38,731 bases of DNA, taken from a virus. How positions within the stretch are numbered: the stretch's first letter is position 1; the number at the start of each line of letters is the position of its first letter. Position numbers and translations under genes: made by a program. A model generated the notes under the pieces. That model did not search any database, was not told the origin of the DNA, and was given only the letters and a program-made list of their open reading frames with translations. The stretch is taken from IMG/VR virus record IMGVR_UViG_3300021477_000137, positions 1-38,731 of that record. One strand, given 5' to 3'. Below, piece by piece: positions 17,883 to 25,607 of this stretch.

Positions 17883-19307
17883 TTATTTCCCTTTCCAAAT
17901 GTCTTCCATTGCGTCGTGAAAGACCCGATTAGACTGATATTTGACGATTCTCTTGGACTTTATTTGCGTCTGTGATACATCCATCGTGAGGCATGCGGCA
18001 TCAAAACAATTAGGCGACGCTATCCCTTGTCTCAGCAATTCGTCTTTCGGCTGCATGAAAATCTTTCCGTCCTTGTTCTTGTATTTGATAGTCTCAGCAT
18101 CTTCCCATCCTGAATCATACCATAGCTTGCCCCCTGTCAACAACCATTGCCGCTCTTTCCAGTACAGTTCGGCTTTACGGTTATAGAACATATCTGATTC
18201 CGCAGATGCTCCGAAATTGACTTCGACGACGGGCAAGTCCATCTGCTTCATCCTGTCATACACGCCCTTGCCTATCCCTGTGGCATCCACCGCGATGCAT
18301 TCGGGCTTGTCTTCATAGTATATCTCCGAAACCACGGACACTAAGTCCATCGTATCTTTTAGCTTTTGATTGAACCGTATCTCCTGAAGATTGCCTGACT
18401 TTAGAACGATAGCCGAGTTGTCGCCGCCTGCCGCAGGATCAACGCCAAGGACTTTATATCCCGCATGGAACGCTTCCTTGGTATAGCAGTTGGCAAGCTC
18501 CAAATCAGTCAGAAGCCGTATATAGCCATCGGCACCTATCTTATCAGCCGCGGGAAACTTGCATTCGAACAGCACGTCGAAGTTGGGTTTGGTCCTGGCT
18601 TCCTCGATGAAGTCATACGAGTATCTTCCCTCTTTCAATGCCTGCTTGAAGTCTATGAATATCTGCAGATAGCGCGGATCCCTAGAAGATTCATAAAAAT
18701 GATTCCGGTAGAATGGATTTCCTATCTTCACATACATCGCATCCTTCTTTCCAGCTATCATGCGGAAAATCGTCGCCTCGATTATATCAGGAATCAGACA
18801 TGATTCGTCTTCAATGACGGTCTTTGAGCCTTCACCCATCGCCGCCTCGAATCCTTTCTGGGAGTTTCCCGCTTGGACCGAAAGAACGAATATCCCTCCC
18901 CGATTTCTAAGAATCAACCTGTCTTTAGTCGTCTCCATCAAGAGCCGATCCACTTTATCCGTCTTCTCCAGCTTGTTATAGAACAATGGGTGGTCTCCCA
19001 GATGCTGAAGGTAATACCTCATGATGATATTTCCCTTCTCTTTTGTAGGAGCGGGTATGCTTATCAATTCCCCGTCTATGCAGGAAAGGTATACGCAGGC
19101 CAGAGCTACTATCAAAGACTTTCCATATTGCGTGCTCGTGATTATCTGTATCCTGTCTGACTTCTTTAAGACGATAGCGGCGAATATGAGCAATTGTCCT
19201 TCCGTCACTTTCTTGTCGGCTGATTCCCCGTCAATCGTAAAGAGCCTGAGTATCTTCAGGCAGTGCTCTCTCTCATCACTTCTTAGAACGAAAGAGGTTG
19301 GTTGCAT
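17883..19307 (-). CDS. terL: Terminase large subunit
   Basis: The protein has 474 residues. The ATPase domain has a Walker A STQYGKS (residues 58-64; an unusual QYGKS form) and a Walker B TVIEDES (163-169). The RNase H-like nuclease domain has GVDPAAGGDNSAIV (Asp290, Asp296) and IAVDATGIGKGVYDRM (Asp341), then CFDAACLTM near the end. It pumps DNA into the prohead and cuts it. Its ATG lies 32 bases inside the end of the small terminase-like gene. Confidence 0.93.
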   Translation of the reverse strand: MQPTSFVLRSDEREHCLKILRLFTIDGESADKKVTEGQLLIFAAIVLKKSDRIQIITSTQYGKSLIVALACVYLSCIDGELISIPAPTKEKGNIIMRYYLQHLGDHPLFYNKLEKTDKVDRLLMETTKDRLILRNRGGIFVLSVQAGNSQKGFEAAMGEGSKTVIEDESCLIPDIIEATIFRMIAGKKDAMYVKIGNPFYRNHFYESSRDPRYLQIFIDFKQALKEGRYSYDFIEEARTKPNFDVLFECKFPAADKIGADGYIRLLTDLELANCYTKEAFHAGYKVLGVDPAAGGDNSAIVLKSGNLQEIRFNQKLKDTMDLVSVVSEIYYEDKPECIAVDATGIGKGVYDRMKQMDLPVVEVNFGASAESDMFYNRKAELYWKERQWLLTGGKLWYDSGWEDAETIKYKNKDGKIFMQPKDELLRQGIASPNCFDAACLTMDVSQTQIKSKRIVKYQSNRVFHDAMEDIWKGK

Positions 19308-19578
19308 CTTTGATTGACAGCTCCAGTTTTGTTAATCCTTCGATCTCTCCTTTCATCTCGATAGGAGCCATCGGCTTTCCCCATACCCTGTCATGCAGTT
19401 CCTTGATAGCCTGCATATCCCCTTCCTGCGCAAGCGCGACAAGCTTATTGTTTATCGGCTCGGCGACTTGGAGATATTTGTCTATGAGCTGTTGCTTGGC
19501 CTTTTCAGCTTTAAGGGTATGGGGCATTTTAATTCCCCTTTTAAGCTCTCCTAGTTTGTTGCCTGGTGCAAATGGCAT
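19276..19578 (-). CDS. terS: Small terminase-like DNA-binding protein
   Basis: The protein has 100 residues. It starts FAPGNKLGELKRGI (the FxPGN-G...-type start) and continues with helical ALAQEGDMQAIKELHDRVWGK, then PIEMKGEIEGLT. This layout is shared by small phage proteins encoded directly upstream of the large terminase and usually called terminase small subunit. It overlaps the large subunit by 32 bases. The assignment is by this layout and position. Confidence 0.65.
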   Translation of the reverse strand: MPFAPGNKLGELKRGIKMPHTLKAEKAKQQLIDKYLQVAEPINNKLVALAQEGDMQAIKELHDRVWGKPMAPIEMKGEIEGLTKLELSIKDATNLFRSKK

Positions 19579-19599
19579 AGATCCATGAATTCATTGACA

Positions 19600-19704
19600 C
19601 TAGAACAATTTGATTAGCCTGTATATCCCGTATCCAACTACAGCATAGCAAGCCAATGAAAAGGCAAGAACGCCGTACATACCGATGATTGTTTTATTTG
19701 TCAT
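19600..19704 (-). CDS. One-pass membrane microprotein, 34 residues
   Basis: A short frame beginning MTNKTIIGMYGVLAF and ending in YRLIKLF contains one hydrophobic helix of about 20 residues and basic ends. An AGGA lies five bases before the ATG, the clearest ribosome site in this block, and the ORF starts ten bases after the upstream stop. It could be a spanin-, pinholin- or regulator-like peptide; no family is recognised. Confidence 0.6.
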   Translation of the reverse strand: MTNKTIIGMYGVLAFSLACYAVVGYGIYRLIKLF

Positions 19705-19713
19705 ATATATATC

Positions 19714-20100
19714 CTACAGCTTCTTCCATTTAATGTCAAGGTTCATGACTTTCTTATCGTATTCAGCCCAATCCTTTCCCGCCCATGCTATTATCATCCT
19801 TTCCACTTTCTCAGCCATATCATCAGCTTTCTCGTATATGGGATTCTTTGAGTACATGCGCTCGTCGTATGAACCGTCCCCTACGATGTCGTAAGAATCT
19901 ATCTCTCTCTGGCCGATTCCTTTTATGGCAAGGAGAGTGCGTTCGAATAGTTCGTGAATCGCGACTGCGGCAGTTTCTACATCATCCAGACCTTTTGCCA
20001 CTTGCACCAATCCGTTGTCGTACCAGTCCCCGCATGTCTCGTACCTCATGACAGGTTTGACCTCGAACTTCCAATTCTTTATTTTAAGCGATTTTTTCAT
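19714..20100 (-). CDS. HELFE-motif protein, possible zincin-like
   Basis: The protein has 128 residues. The centre contains AAVAIHELFERTLLA (about 44-58), an HExxE-like metal motif after RYETCGDWYDNGLVQVAKG. Small phage proteins with the W-x-D/N-G...HELxE arrangement are common and are suspected metalloproteins, but activity has not been shown as far as I know. It overlaps the start of the upstream HTH/zinc gene region by four bases (ATGA). Function tentative. Confidence 0.6.
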   Translation of the reverse strand: MKKSLKIKNWKFEVKPVMRYETCGDWYDNGLVQVAKGLDDVETAAVAIHELFERTLLAIKGIGQREIDSYDIVGDGSYDERMYSKNPIYEKADDMAEKVERMIIAWAGKDWAEYDKKVMNLDIKWKKL

Positions 20101-20555
20101 GAAATGAAATTACATTTGAAGCATTTTGAATCCCCTTCCTTTATCGGCACGAATCGTCCCTTGCATTGAGGGCAGATCGGGTATTCCTTGTGATCGAATA
20201 CGCTATTGGGCATCTTATGCCAGAAATATTGATTATCATAGCATGTATCGTACATGTTGGGAATGCATATCATATATCTTCGCTCTAAGGGAAAAATATC
20301 TCCGTATAAGATATTTCCCTTGGAAAATCTCTTTCCTTGGCCGATTTCATGCCCGATGTAATCCGAGTACCGGATTTTTCCTTCGTTCATCCGACCCACA
20401 GAAGTAGGATTGTTCGCCCTTTTAAGCGCAGTTATTCCAAGACTTTTATAGGATTTAACCACCTGATGGACATACTGCCTGCTCACTCCCAGCATCGAGG
20501 CTATCCGTATCTGCTTCACTCCTTCGGAATATAGTTTTTTTATCTCTTCAGTCAT
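20097..20555 (-). CDS. HTH plus zinc-ribbon DNA-binding protein
   Basis: From the ATG at 20555 (MTEEIKKLYSEGVKQ) the protein has 152 residues. Residues 3-40 form a helix-turn-helix of the IRIASMLGVSRQYVHQVVKS type. The C-terminal part has CPQC and CFKC pairs forming a zinc ribbon. An ATG at 20579 would add eight residues. The chosen start overlaps the methyltransferase stop (ATGACTGA) and begins at the family-like HTH start. It may regulate late transcription or act in packaging. Confidence 0.65.
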   Translation of the reverse strand: MTEEIKKLYSEGVKQIRIASMLGVSRQYVHQVVKSYKSLGITALKRANNPTSVGRMNEGKIRYSDYIGHEIGQGKRFSKGNILYGDIFPLERRYMICIPNMYDTCYDNQYFWHKMPNSVFDHKEYPICPQCKGRFVPIKEGDSKCFKCNFIS

Positions 20556-21192
20556 GGATATATAATGCGTCGGCTGCATACGTATCTCTTGAGGTGAAAG
20601 TGACGAATTTAAAGCCTTTTGATTTCAGGAATTTGTCCATATCCCCGAATAAAGGCTGTCTTTCATAGATCGGGAAGAACTCCACTTCCGTGTGGATCAT
20701 CTTAACATCATTGATCCGTTTCCCCAGACCTTTGAGCACCATCAACTCGCTTCCTTGGGCATCCATCCACAGAATATCTATCCTAGGAATTCCCCGTTCT
20801 GCCATAAAGGTATCCAATCTTGTGGTTTTTACCTTGATTCTGTTTTGAACATACTGCTCAGGAGGGTATTTACCCGTAGCTTTCAACAATGAGGACGCAC
20901 CCGGATTTCCGTCGGCATGGGAGGTAGTCGTCTTTTGAGTGTCTATCTGATAGAAATATCTGAAACCATCCTTGTCCGAAACTGCACTTTCAATGACATG
21001 AAATCCGTATTCATATGACCTGTTATGGCATCGAAGTATCGTTTCAGGATTGCATTCAAAGGCATACACGCTTGCCTTTGGATACGTCAATTTGAACCAT
21101 TTTGATTCATTGCCGTCCCTTGAACCCACCTCAATGATATATTCAGGTTCGAAATTGACATGACGGATCAGATTTTGCTGGTTGGATTCCAT
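20548..21192 (-). CDS. FkbM-family methyltransferase
   Basis: The protein has 214 residues. IIEVGSRDGNESKWF (about 19-33) is the SAM-binding loop, VYAFECNPETILRCH follows as the acidic loop, and RIDILWMDAQGSELMVLKGL is the hallmark FkbM segment (usual form D-xxDxxGxE-xxLxG). FkbM enzymes O-methylate sugars or related small groups, often on surface glycans. It closes the five-gene glycan cassette and starts with a TGATG overlap, so it is likely to cap or modify the glycan built by the four transferases. Confidence 0.85.
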   Translation of the reverse strand: MESNQQNLIRHVNFEPEYIIEVGSRDGNESKWFKLTYPKASVYAFECNPETILRCHNRSYEYGFHVIESAVSDKDGFRYFYQIDTQKTTTSHADGNPGASSLLKATGKYPPEQYVQNRIKVKTTRLDTFMAERGIPRIDILWMDAQGSELMVLKGLGKRINDVKMIHTEVEFFPIYERQPLFGDMDKFLKSKGFKFVTFTSRDTYAADALYIHD

Positions 21193-21854
21193 CAGAGTTT
21201 GATGTATTTATGAAGCTTTGAATGATGAAAAATGGGATTCTGTCCTTCGCCATAATAACATATTGCGGGGATTCCCAAGGCTGCTGCCAATGTCGCCTGA
21301 CCTGAAGTTACGCATGAATATTTCTTGCACGACAGGATCATATTGCAATAATCCGAAAGACCATTTGGCCGTAAATCTTCCGATTCATTTGATATCCGTT
21401 TGTAGCCTTTATCAAAGAATATTTGCAAATCGGTTTTCGGAGGATTTTTCCTGAAAGTTCCCACATTGGACACATAGTTTCCATCATACAAAGATTTTTC
21501 AACGGCATCAAAATCGGTAGCCATATATCTTAAATGGAGCTCTGGCTCATGCCATCTCTCACCATCATCCAATCCAAGGGCGATCATATTCCTATCAAGC
21601 AGATTCATATCTCCCTTCAAATCCAGGACTTTCCTCTCTAATTCCTTGAAATCCATCCCTTGTTCGTCTATAAAACCGTCTACATAGGGGTTATTTGCCC
21701 ATATAAACGATTTATATACGGGGTCCCGGTATTCAGACCTATTTGAGATTAAAACCTGTCCTACGCCATTTTGCTTGGCTATACGCGGTATGTGGGAAAA
21801 GAACAGATGATCTCCCAGTCCTCCGTACTTCACTTGTATCACAAGCTTACTCAT
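21192..21854 (-). CDS. GT-B glycosyltransferase, GT9/heptosyltransferase-like
   Basis: From the ATG at 21854 (MSKLVIQVKYGGLGDHLFFS) the protein has 220 residues. The GGLGDHLF loop is the nucleotide-sugar GT-B N-terminal glycine loop. The C-terminal CVTSGQATLAAALGIPAICYYG matches the GT9-type acceptor/donor site (SGxxHLAxALGxPxI). A longer in-frame extension to 21980 lacks family features. The ATG overlaps the GT2 stop by eight bases. It is shorter than typical GT9 enzymes (about 320 residues). Confidence 0.75.
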   Translation of the reverse strand: MSKLVIQVKYGGLGDHLFFSHIPRIAKQNGVGQVLISNRSEYRDPVYKSFIWANNPYVDGFIDEQGMDFKELERKVLDLKGDMNLLDRNMIALGLDDGERWHEPELHLRYMATDFDAVEKSLYDGNYVSNVGTFRKNPPKTDLQIFFDKGYKRISNESEDLRPNGLSDYCNMILSCKKYSCVTSGQATLAAALGIPAICYYGEGQNPIFHHSKLHKYIKL

Positions 21855-22530
21855 AAATCTTCGGGTGAAGCTTGCGAAGCATATCTTCAAGATATTTCTT
21901 CTTATCAGGCTCATTGCATTCATCGACCATGCTTTTTCCATGTCTGCGATACATGAAATATGCGGATGGAAGCCGTGCAAAAGCCGCTCCCCTCTCGAAA
22001 AGCTCCATATTCAATTCATAGTCTTCCCATCCAAATGTCATCTTCGGATTATATCCCCCGCAATCCATAAGGACTGACTTTCTGACTGCATATGTGTGAT
22101 GGATGGGATTGTTTGCCGCCAATTGTTCCTTGCTTATCAGATCAGGCATCGGAACCCGCTGGGAAAAATCCCCGAATATCTGCATATCAGGGTATATCAC
22201 GTCGGCATCGGTTGTTTCGATGAGCTTTGCCGCATCCTCGCAATACAAAGGGGAAATCATATCATCGGCATCGAGGGGAATTATGTAATCACCCTTCGAA
22301 TGATATATCCCCAGATTTCTAGCCGCAGACAATCCGCGATTCTTGACTTCTATATACGTTATCTTTTCTAGGAAAGGTTTAACCACTTCGGAGGTGTTAT
22401 CGGTGGAACCGTCATTTATAACGATAATTTGAATGTTTTCATACGTCTGTTCGATCGACGATTTGATGGCATCGGGAAGATACTTGGAGTGGTTGTATGA
22501 GGGAATGACTATCGAGAAATGAGTCTTCAT
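21847..22530 (-). CDS. GT2 family glycosyltransferase
   Basis: The protein has 227 residues. FSIVIPSYNHSKYLPDAIKS begins the GT-A fold, NDGSTDNT (about 39-46) binds the nucleotide, and LDADD (86-90) is the metal DXD site. GGYNPKMTFGWEDYELNMEL supplies the usual ED catalytic-base region. It transfers a sugar from an NDP donor. It overlaps both neighbours (ATGA with the GT6 gene), so the cassette is one translational unit. Confidence 0.9.
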   Translation of the reverse strand: MKTHFSIVIPSYNHSKYLPDAIKSSIEQTYENIQIIVINDGSTDNTSEVVKPFLEKITYIEVKNRGLSAARNLGIYHSKGDYIIPLDADDMISPLYCEDAAKLIETTDADVIYPDMQIFGDFSQRVPMPDLISKEQLAANNPIHHTYAVRKSVLMDCGGYNPKMTFGWEDYELNMELFERGAAFARLPSAYFMYRRHGKSMVDECNEPDKKKYLEDMLRKLHPKIYE

Positions 22531-23378
22531 CCTAATTTTTTTTGAAGTTCACCGAATTCTTTTCCTCCCTGCTTTGAGAGCGTATGAGCTTTGGTCAAAC
22601 AAAGCAGTTTTGGTTCGTAATCCTTGAGCCAAACTTTTCTGTAATAAGGGATCGTCGGGTATGGGGGCTTATCAGGAGTGGGATATGCCACTGGATAGCA
22701 GTAAGAGGGAGAAAGCACCTTTGCGGGTGGGTTATCCCACAGATATTTATTCCAATGAGATTCGTCATGCCAACGGGCGATGTAATTGTTCCCAAAATCA
22801 TCATCTATCGCCCGTTTGATCGCATACATTGCGTCAAGATATTTTTCTGTCTTTCCGACTTGGAACCCTCCGCAAAAATAGAGCTTAGGATAAGGAATGT
22901 ACGCGGTTGATTGAGGATTCGGCTCAAATGGCAAGAAATATATCTCGCCCGCGATGCCGTCTTTTTCCACATCCCAATGTTCCCTGTGAGGAAAAGCATA
23001 TGCAGGATGCCTCGTTGCGGTTATGCCGTCTGAAAGAACCTCATCTCCGACAGTGTCCACGAACAGCATGTCTACATCGCAGTAGATCAGATGATCATAG
23101 TCTTTCAGTTTTTCCTCTTCTTTCAGAAAGATGTGATATCTCATCAAAGTGCAATAGGGATACCCGACATTCTCGATGGGAATGACGTTTATTTTCCTTT
23201 TCAAATTGAAATCTTCCGGTGATATATCCCAATCGGTAAATAGGAAATAATCCACTTCCTGATTTGGAAGGAGGAATCTGTCCGCAGATTCAAGGACGGC
23301 ATTTATATATTGCCAGTACAAATGACCCGTCGAAATGATAAGAAGCGCTATCCTTTTTTTCTTTATATCCTTATCCAT
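22527..23378 (-). CDS. GT6 family (ABO-type) glycosyltransferase
   Basis: The protein has 283 residues. HLIYCDVDMLF supplies the metal-binding DVD (residues 101-103). KLYFCGGFQVGKTEKYLDAM matches the acceptor/donor loop, and WHDESHWNKYLW (203-214) matches the family's HDESHLNKY catalytic segment with Glu206. KVLSPSYCYP then matches KVLSPEY. GT6 enzymes are retaining alpha-1,3-Gal/GalNAc transferases, best known from ABO blood groups. They occur in some bacteria and rarely in phages. There is no membrane anchor, so it acts in the cytoplasm. Confidence 0.88.
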   Translation of the reverse strand: MDKDIKKKRIALLIISTGHLYWQYINAVLESADRFLLPNQEVDYFLFTDWDISPEDFNLKRKINVIPIENVGYPYCTLMRYHIFLKEEEKLKDYDHLIYCDVDMLFVDTVGDEVLSDGITATRHPAYAFPHREHWDVEKDGIAGEIYFLPFEPNPQSTAYIPYPKLYFCGGFQVGKTEKYLDAMYAIKRAIDDDFGNNYIARWHDESHWNKYLWDNPPAKVLSPSYCYPVAYPTPDKPPYPTIPYYRKVWLKDYEPKLLCLTKAHTLSKQGGKEFGELQKKLG

Positions 23379-23920
23379 GGATCGGGTATCTTAGTCCTTT
23401 CGATTCCATCAGAATACCATAACTTCGGGGCGATTATCTTCTTGCCGTGATTCGGACATAGCCATGCTGTCCACCAGCTCCAGGAGCTGTTGGCGATAAT
23501 ATGGTCGGAACAAGACGATTGAAGATTGAAATCAGATATCTCATCCGTCTTTTCCATCACTTGGAAACGGGAGGAATCTGAGAATATTTCCTGTTTCTTG
23601 CAAAAATCAGGATCATCGGAGAACACAAGAAACTTCCTGTCAGGGAACAGAGCTATAGCCTTTTCATAGTAATCAGTCTCCATCAAATCGATGTAAAACG
23701 GATTTCCAACGTAATCACCCCTCCTTACGTGTATCGAAACGTGCGGAATGAATCCTATATCGGTACCGAATAACCCTCTTATGTCATCTTCATTGTCTTT
23801 AAATAAAGATTCATCCTGACAATAATATTCTATCCCTTTTTCCCTGCAAAAGGAATAAAGTGCGGCAAACTCGAACATTTGATTCCCCAATCTCCCTGTT
23901 ATTTTTGTTATCGGTACCAT
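23363..23920 (-). CDS. GT11 alpha-1,2-fucosyltransferase-like, shortened
   Basis: From the ATG at 23920 the protein has 185 residues. GRLGNQMFEFA (9-19) is the GT11 start motif, SIHVRRGDYV (62-71) is the GDP-fucose-binding HxRRGDY motif, and IIANSSWSWWTAWL is the third family motif (NSSFSWWxA). Typical GT11 enzymes have about 290 residues. Here the stretch between the first two motifs is only about 45 residues rather than about 100, so part of the acceptor domain is missing. A GTG six codons upstream is less likely. It may be minimal or altered in specificity. Confidence 0.82.
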   Translation of the reverse strand: MVPITKITGRLGNQMFEFAALYSFCREKGIEYYCQDESLFKDNEDDIRGLFGTDIGFIPHVSIHVRRGDYVGNPFYIDLMETDYYEKAIALFPDRKFLVFSDDPDFCKKQEIFSDSSRFQVMEKTDEISDFNLQSSCSDHIIANSSWSWWTAWLCPNHGKKIIAPKLWYSDGIERTKIPDPWIRI

Positions 23921-23922
23921 GG

Positions 23923-24096
23923 TTATGATCCATTCCACTCATACTTAAATTGCTGATGTCGGAATAACCTATATTCCTTCAAGAGCTGATAGTATTCCTT
24001 CCTGAAATCCATAAAGCATTTCTTGTGGGTGATCCTATTCTTGTTCCAAGACCTGTTCATTCTTTTCTTGCAGAAGTGACACTTCATCCCCTTCAT
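23923..24096 (-). CDS. Zinc-finger microprotein, 57 residues
   Basis: The frame begins MKGMKCHFCKKRMN and includes HKKCF after CHFC, a plausible CxxC...HxxxC zinc finger, then a basic tail FRKEYYQLLKEYRLF. Its ATG overlaps the HNH stop as TAATG, and its own stop lies two bases from the GT11 ATG. GAGG precedes the ATG by about four bases. It may regulate the cassette or assist the HNH nuclease; no family recognised. Confidence 0.6.
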   Translation of the reverse strand: MKGMKCHFCKKRMNRSWNKNRITHKKCFMDFRKEYYQLLKEYRLFRHQQFKYEWNGS

Positions 24097-24434
24097 TATC
24101 CCTCATTCTTGGGGGGAAGTCTATGTGGATAGTGGCTTGATTCGTCCATTAGAATCATCTGTAACGTTACCTTCCTTTTTACCTTTCCGCTATTAAGATG
24201 CCACGTCAATCCAAGTTTATGGAGAGCAAAATGACATCTCTTACAAAGAAGCCTGAAATCAGTATGCCTCTCCCTAAATAAAATGGATTTTCCATGCCTT
24301 TTATATCTTTTATGATGGACATGCAATTCACAATTTTCCGCTCGGCATAAATAACATCTTTTCCAAGTTTTGCTCTTGAACTTAGAACTTCTCTGTTTCC
24401 AATGATCGGTCATTAAATATTCCCTGTAATTCAT
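24096..24434 (-). CDS. HNH endonuclease
   Basis: The protein has 112 residues. CYLC (27-30), LHVHHKRYKRHG (HH catalytic region) and LLCKRCHFALH give a complete zinc-supported HNH fold. It is the first gene of the late block. Stand-alone HNH genes are either homing-type elements or packaging-linked nucleases that work with the terminase. Its place before the glycan cassette does not decide between the two. Confidence 0.85.
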   Translation of the reverse strand: MNYREYLMTDHWKQRSSKFKSKTWKRCYLCRAENCELHVHHKRYKRHGKSILFRERHTDFRLLCKRCHFALHKLGLTWHLNSGKVKRKVTLQMILMDESSHYPHRLPPKNEG

Positions 24435-24783
24435 TCTTTAACTAGATTTATCAGTTGCGCCCCCTTTCCCCCATTGAGATGAATGGGATGAAATAGCGAG
24501 CGAAACCTTAAACTCTTTAACTGAGTTTATCGAAGCACTGCCCTAGCTTCAAGGTACGCTGGAACGGGACGATTTTACATGCTCCCGTTATACCCCCGCA
24601 TGCCAAAACGGACGCAAAAATACCGCTCGTTAAAGCGGCCTTTTGCCCTGTCCAAAGGATACAAGATGCGAAAGTATCACATACTGATTCCTGTAGGCAG
24701 AAGTTGTGTTTACTTTGGACATTGACGTAATGGTAGCAAATCCATTACAGGTGTCAATGGGGATAACTCCTACATGCCATCCT
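24435..24783. other. Non-coding segment with five predicted hairpins
   Basis: No credible gene lies in these 349 bases. They contain inverted repeats: CCCATT/AATGGG (24470-24487), TAAACTC/GAGTTTA (24509-24529), AACGGGA/TCCCGTT (24563-24589), CCGCT/AGCGG (24623-24638) and ATTGAC-GTAATGG/CCATTAC-GTCAAT with a four-base bulge (24721-24758). None is followed by a clear T-run on either strand, so they are not ordinary terminators. The segment lies between two minus-strand operons and could be the late-operon leader or a small RNA. Confidence 0.6.
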
Positions 24784-24954
24784 TCATTTAGGGACGTTGC
24801 GCAGGTTTGTTCTCCCCAGCCAATAAGGAAACCTTTTATAATCTCCGTCCATCATCATGCAGACTTCGCTTACCTGCTCTGCCCTGGCGCTGTTGGGAGG
24901 AGTTTGGAAGCGGCCGTGTTTTGGTTCTTCTAGGAGGGAGGAGATGGATTTCAT
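24784..24954 (-). CDS. Shortened paralogue of the 80-residue protein at 26298-26540
   Basis: A 56-residue frame whose centre (NSARAEQVSEVCMMMDGDYK, then RFPYWLGRTN) matches NSPRAEQVQAILDLMGED... and ...RFKYWLGRTK in the other copy. It then jumps to LRNVPK, matching the other copy's LRNVLK end. About 25 residues between GRT and LRNV are missing without loss of frame. It starts with ATGA coupling to the gene at 24951. Unknown function. Confidence 0.65.
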   Translation of the reverse strand: MKSISSLLEEPKHGRFQTPPNSARAEQVSEVCMMMDGDYKRFPYWLGRTNLRNVPK

Positions 24955-25265
24955 TTTTGGCAATTCTTACACCCTTTCCTTAAAATGTACCCTGTCGTAG
25001 TCATGGGACAGGTACAATAACTTTCAGCCTCAATATCTCTGTAATCTTTTATGGTTTCCTTAACTGGTTCGACATTTTCCACAAGACTGATTATCGACCT
25101 ACACACTTTCAGTATCGTCTCTGGCTTTGAGTTGGAGAAGTTGAAGGAATAGTCCTGGCCTATTCTTGTCGGTCTTCCGTTCATTATCTCCAAGTTTCCT
25201 GTAGGAAGCTCTTTGAGGGAGATTTGGGTGTCGGTGTCGATGAGTGTTGTGGTTTTTTTAATCAT
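24951..25265 (-). CDS. Early small protein with C-terminal Cys cluster
   Basis: The protein has 104 residues. An N-terminal beta-like part (TQISLKELPTGNLEIMNGRP) is followed by a helix and a Cys-rich end (YCTCPMTTTGYILRKGCKNCQK) that could hold one zinc. It overlaps both neighbours by ATGA. Function unknown. Confidence 0.6.
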   Translation of the reverse strand: MIKKTTTLIDTDTQISLKELPTGNLEIMNGRPTRIGQDYSFNFSNSKPETILKVCRSIISLVENVEPVKETIKDYRDIEAESYCTCPMTTTGYILRKGCKNCQK

Positions 25266-25453
25266 GTTCTTAATAGCTCGATTTCCTTATCAGTTAATGG
25301 TGCGAAAGTCAGTATATCTCCCGCCGGAAAGACCACCTTGATTGCTAGTCTGTCATTTCTGAGAAAGACAGCGGAGCCGAAAGTAACTTTACCTGTCATG
25401 TCTATAAGGTCGTAATCCTCGAAGCCTTTGCGGGGGATTTTCTTTTTCTTCAT
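25262..25453 (-). CDS. Small early protein, 63 residues
   Basis: A basic start (MKKKKIPRKGFEDYD) is followed by beta-type repeats (GKVTFGSAVFLRND, RLAIKVVFPAGDILTF) and a helical end (TDKEIELLRT). It overlaps the next gene by ATGA. No family recognised. It is part of the minus-strand microgene operon. Confidence 0.55.
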   Translation of the reverse strand: MKKKKIPRKGFEDYDLIDMTGKVTFGSAVFLRNDRLAIKVVFPAGDILTFAPLTDKEIELLRT

Positions 25454-25457
25454 ACCT

Positions 25458-25607
25458 TTATTTCTTAGGGTGGGCTTGATAATACGACTTGAAGTAATTA
25501 TTGACCACTATGCCGAACATGACTTTGAGCGTCCGGCCGTCTTTCTTTGCCATGTGCCGCAGGGTTTTCCTGTCCTTTTTGCTGATTCTGATGTTTGATT
25601 CTTTCAT
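25458..25607 (-). CDS. Ribbon-helix-helix-like microprotein, 49 residues
   Basis: The frame reads MKESNIRISKKDRKTLRHMA then KKDGRTLKVMFGIVVNNYFK. A short beta strand with alternating polar residues is followed by two helices, the shape of CopG/Arc-type DNA-binding dimers. It starts inside the stop of the next RHH-like gene (ATGA). It is probably a small transcription regulator. Confidence 0.6.
   Translation of the reverse strand: MKESNIRISKKDRKTLRHMAKKDGRTLKVMFGIVVNNYFKSYYQAHPKK

Noticed and set aside
24721-24758. Intrinsic terminator at the end of the microgene operon
   Set aside because: The stem is long but has a four-base bulge and no following T-run on either strand.
24435-24783. tRNA or tmRNA in the gene-free block
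   Set aside because: I found no cloverleaf with a T-loop GGTTCGA-type arm; the hairpins have unrelated spacing.
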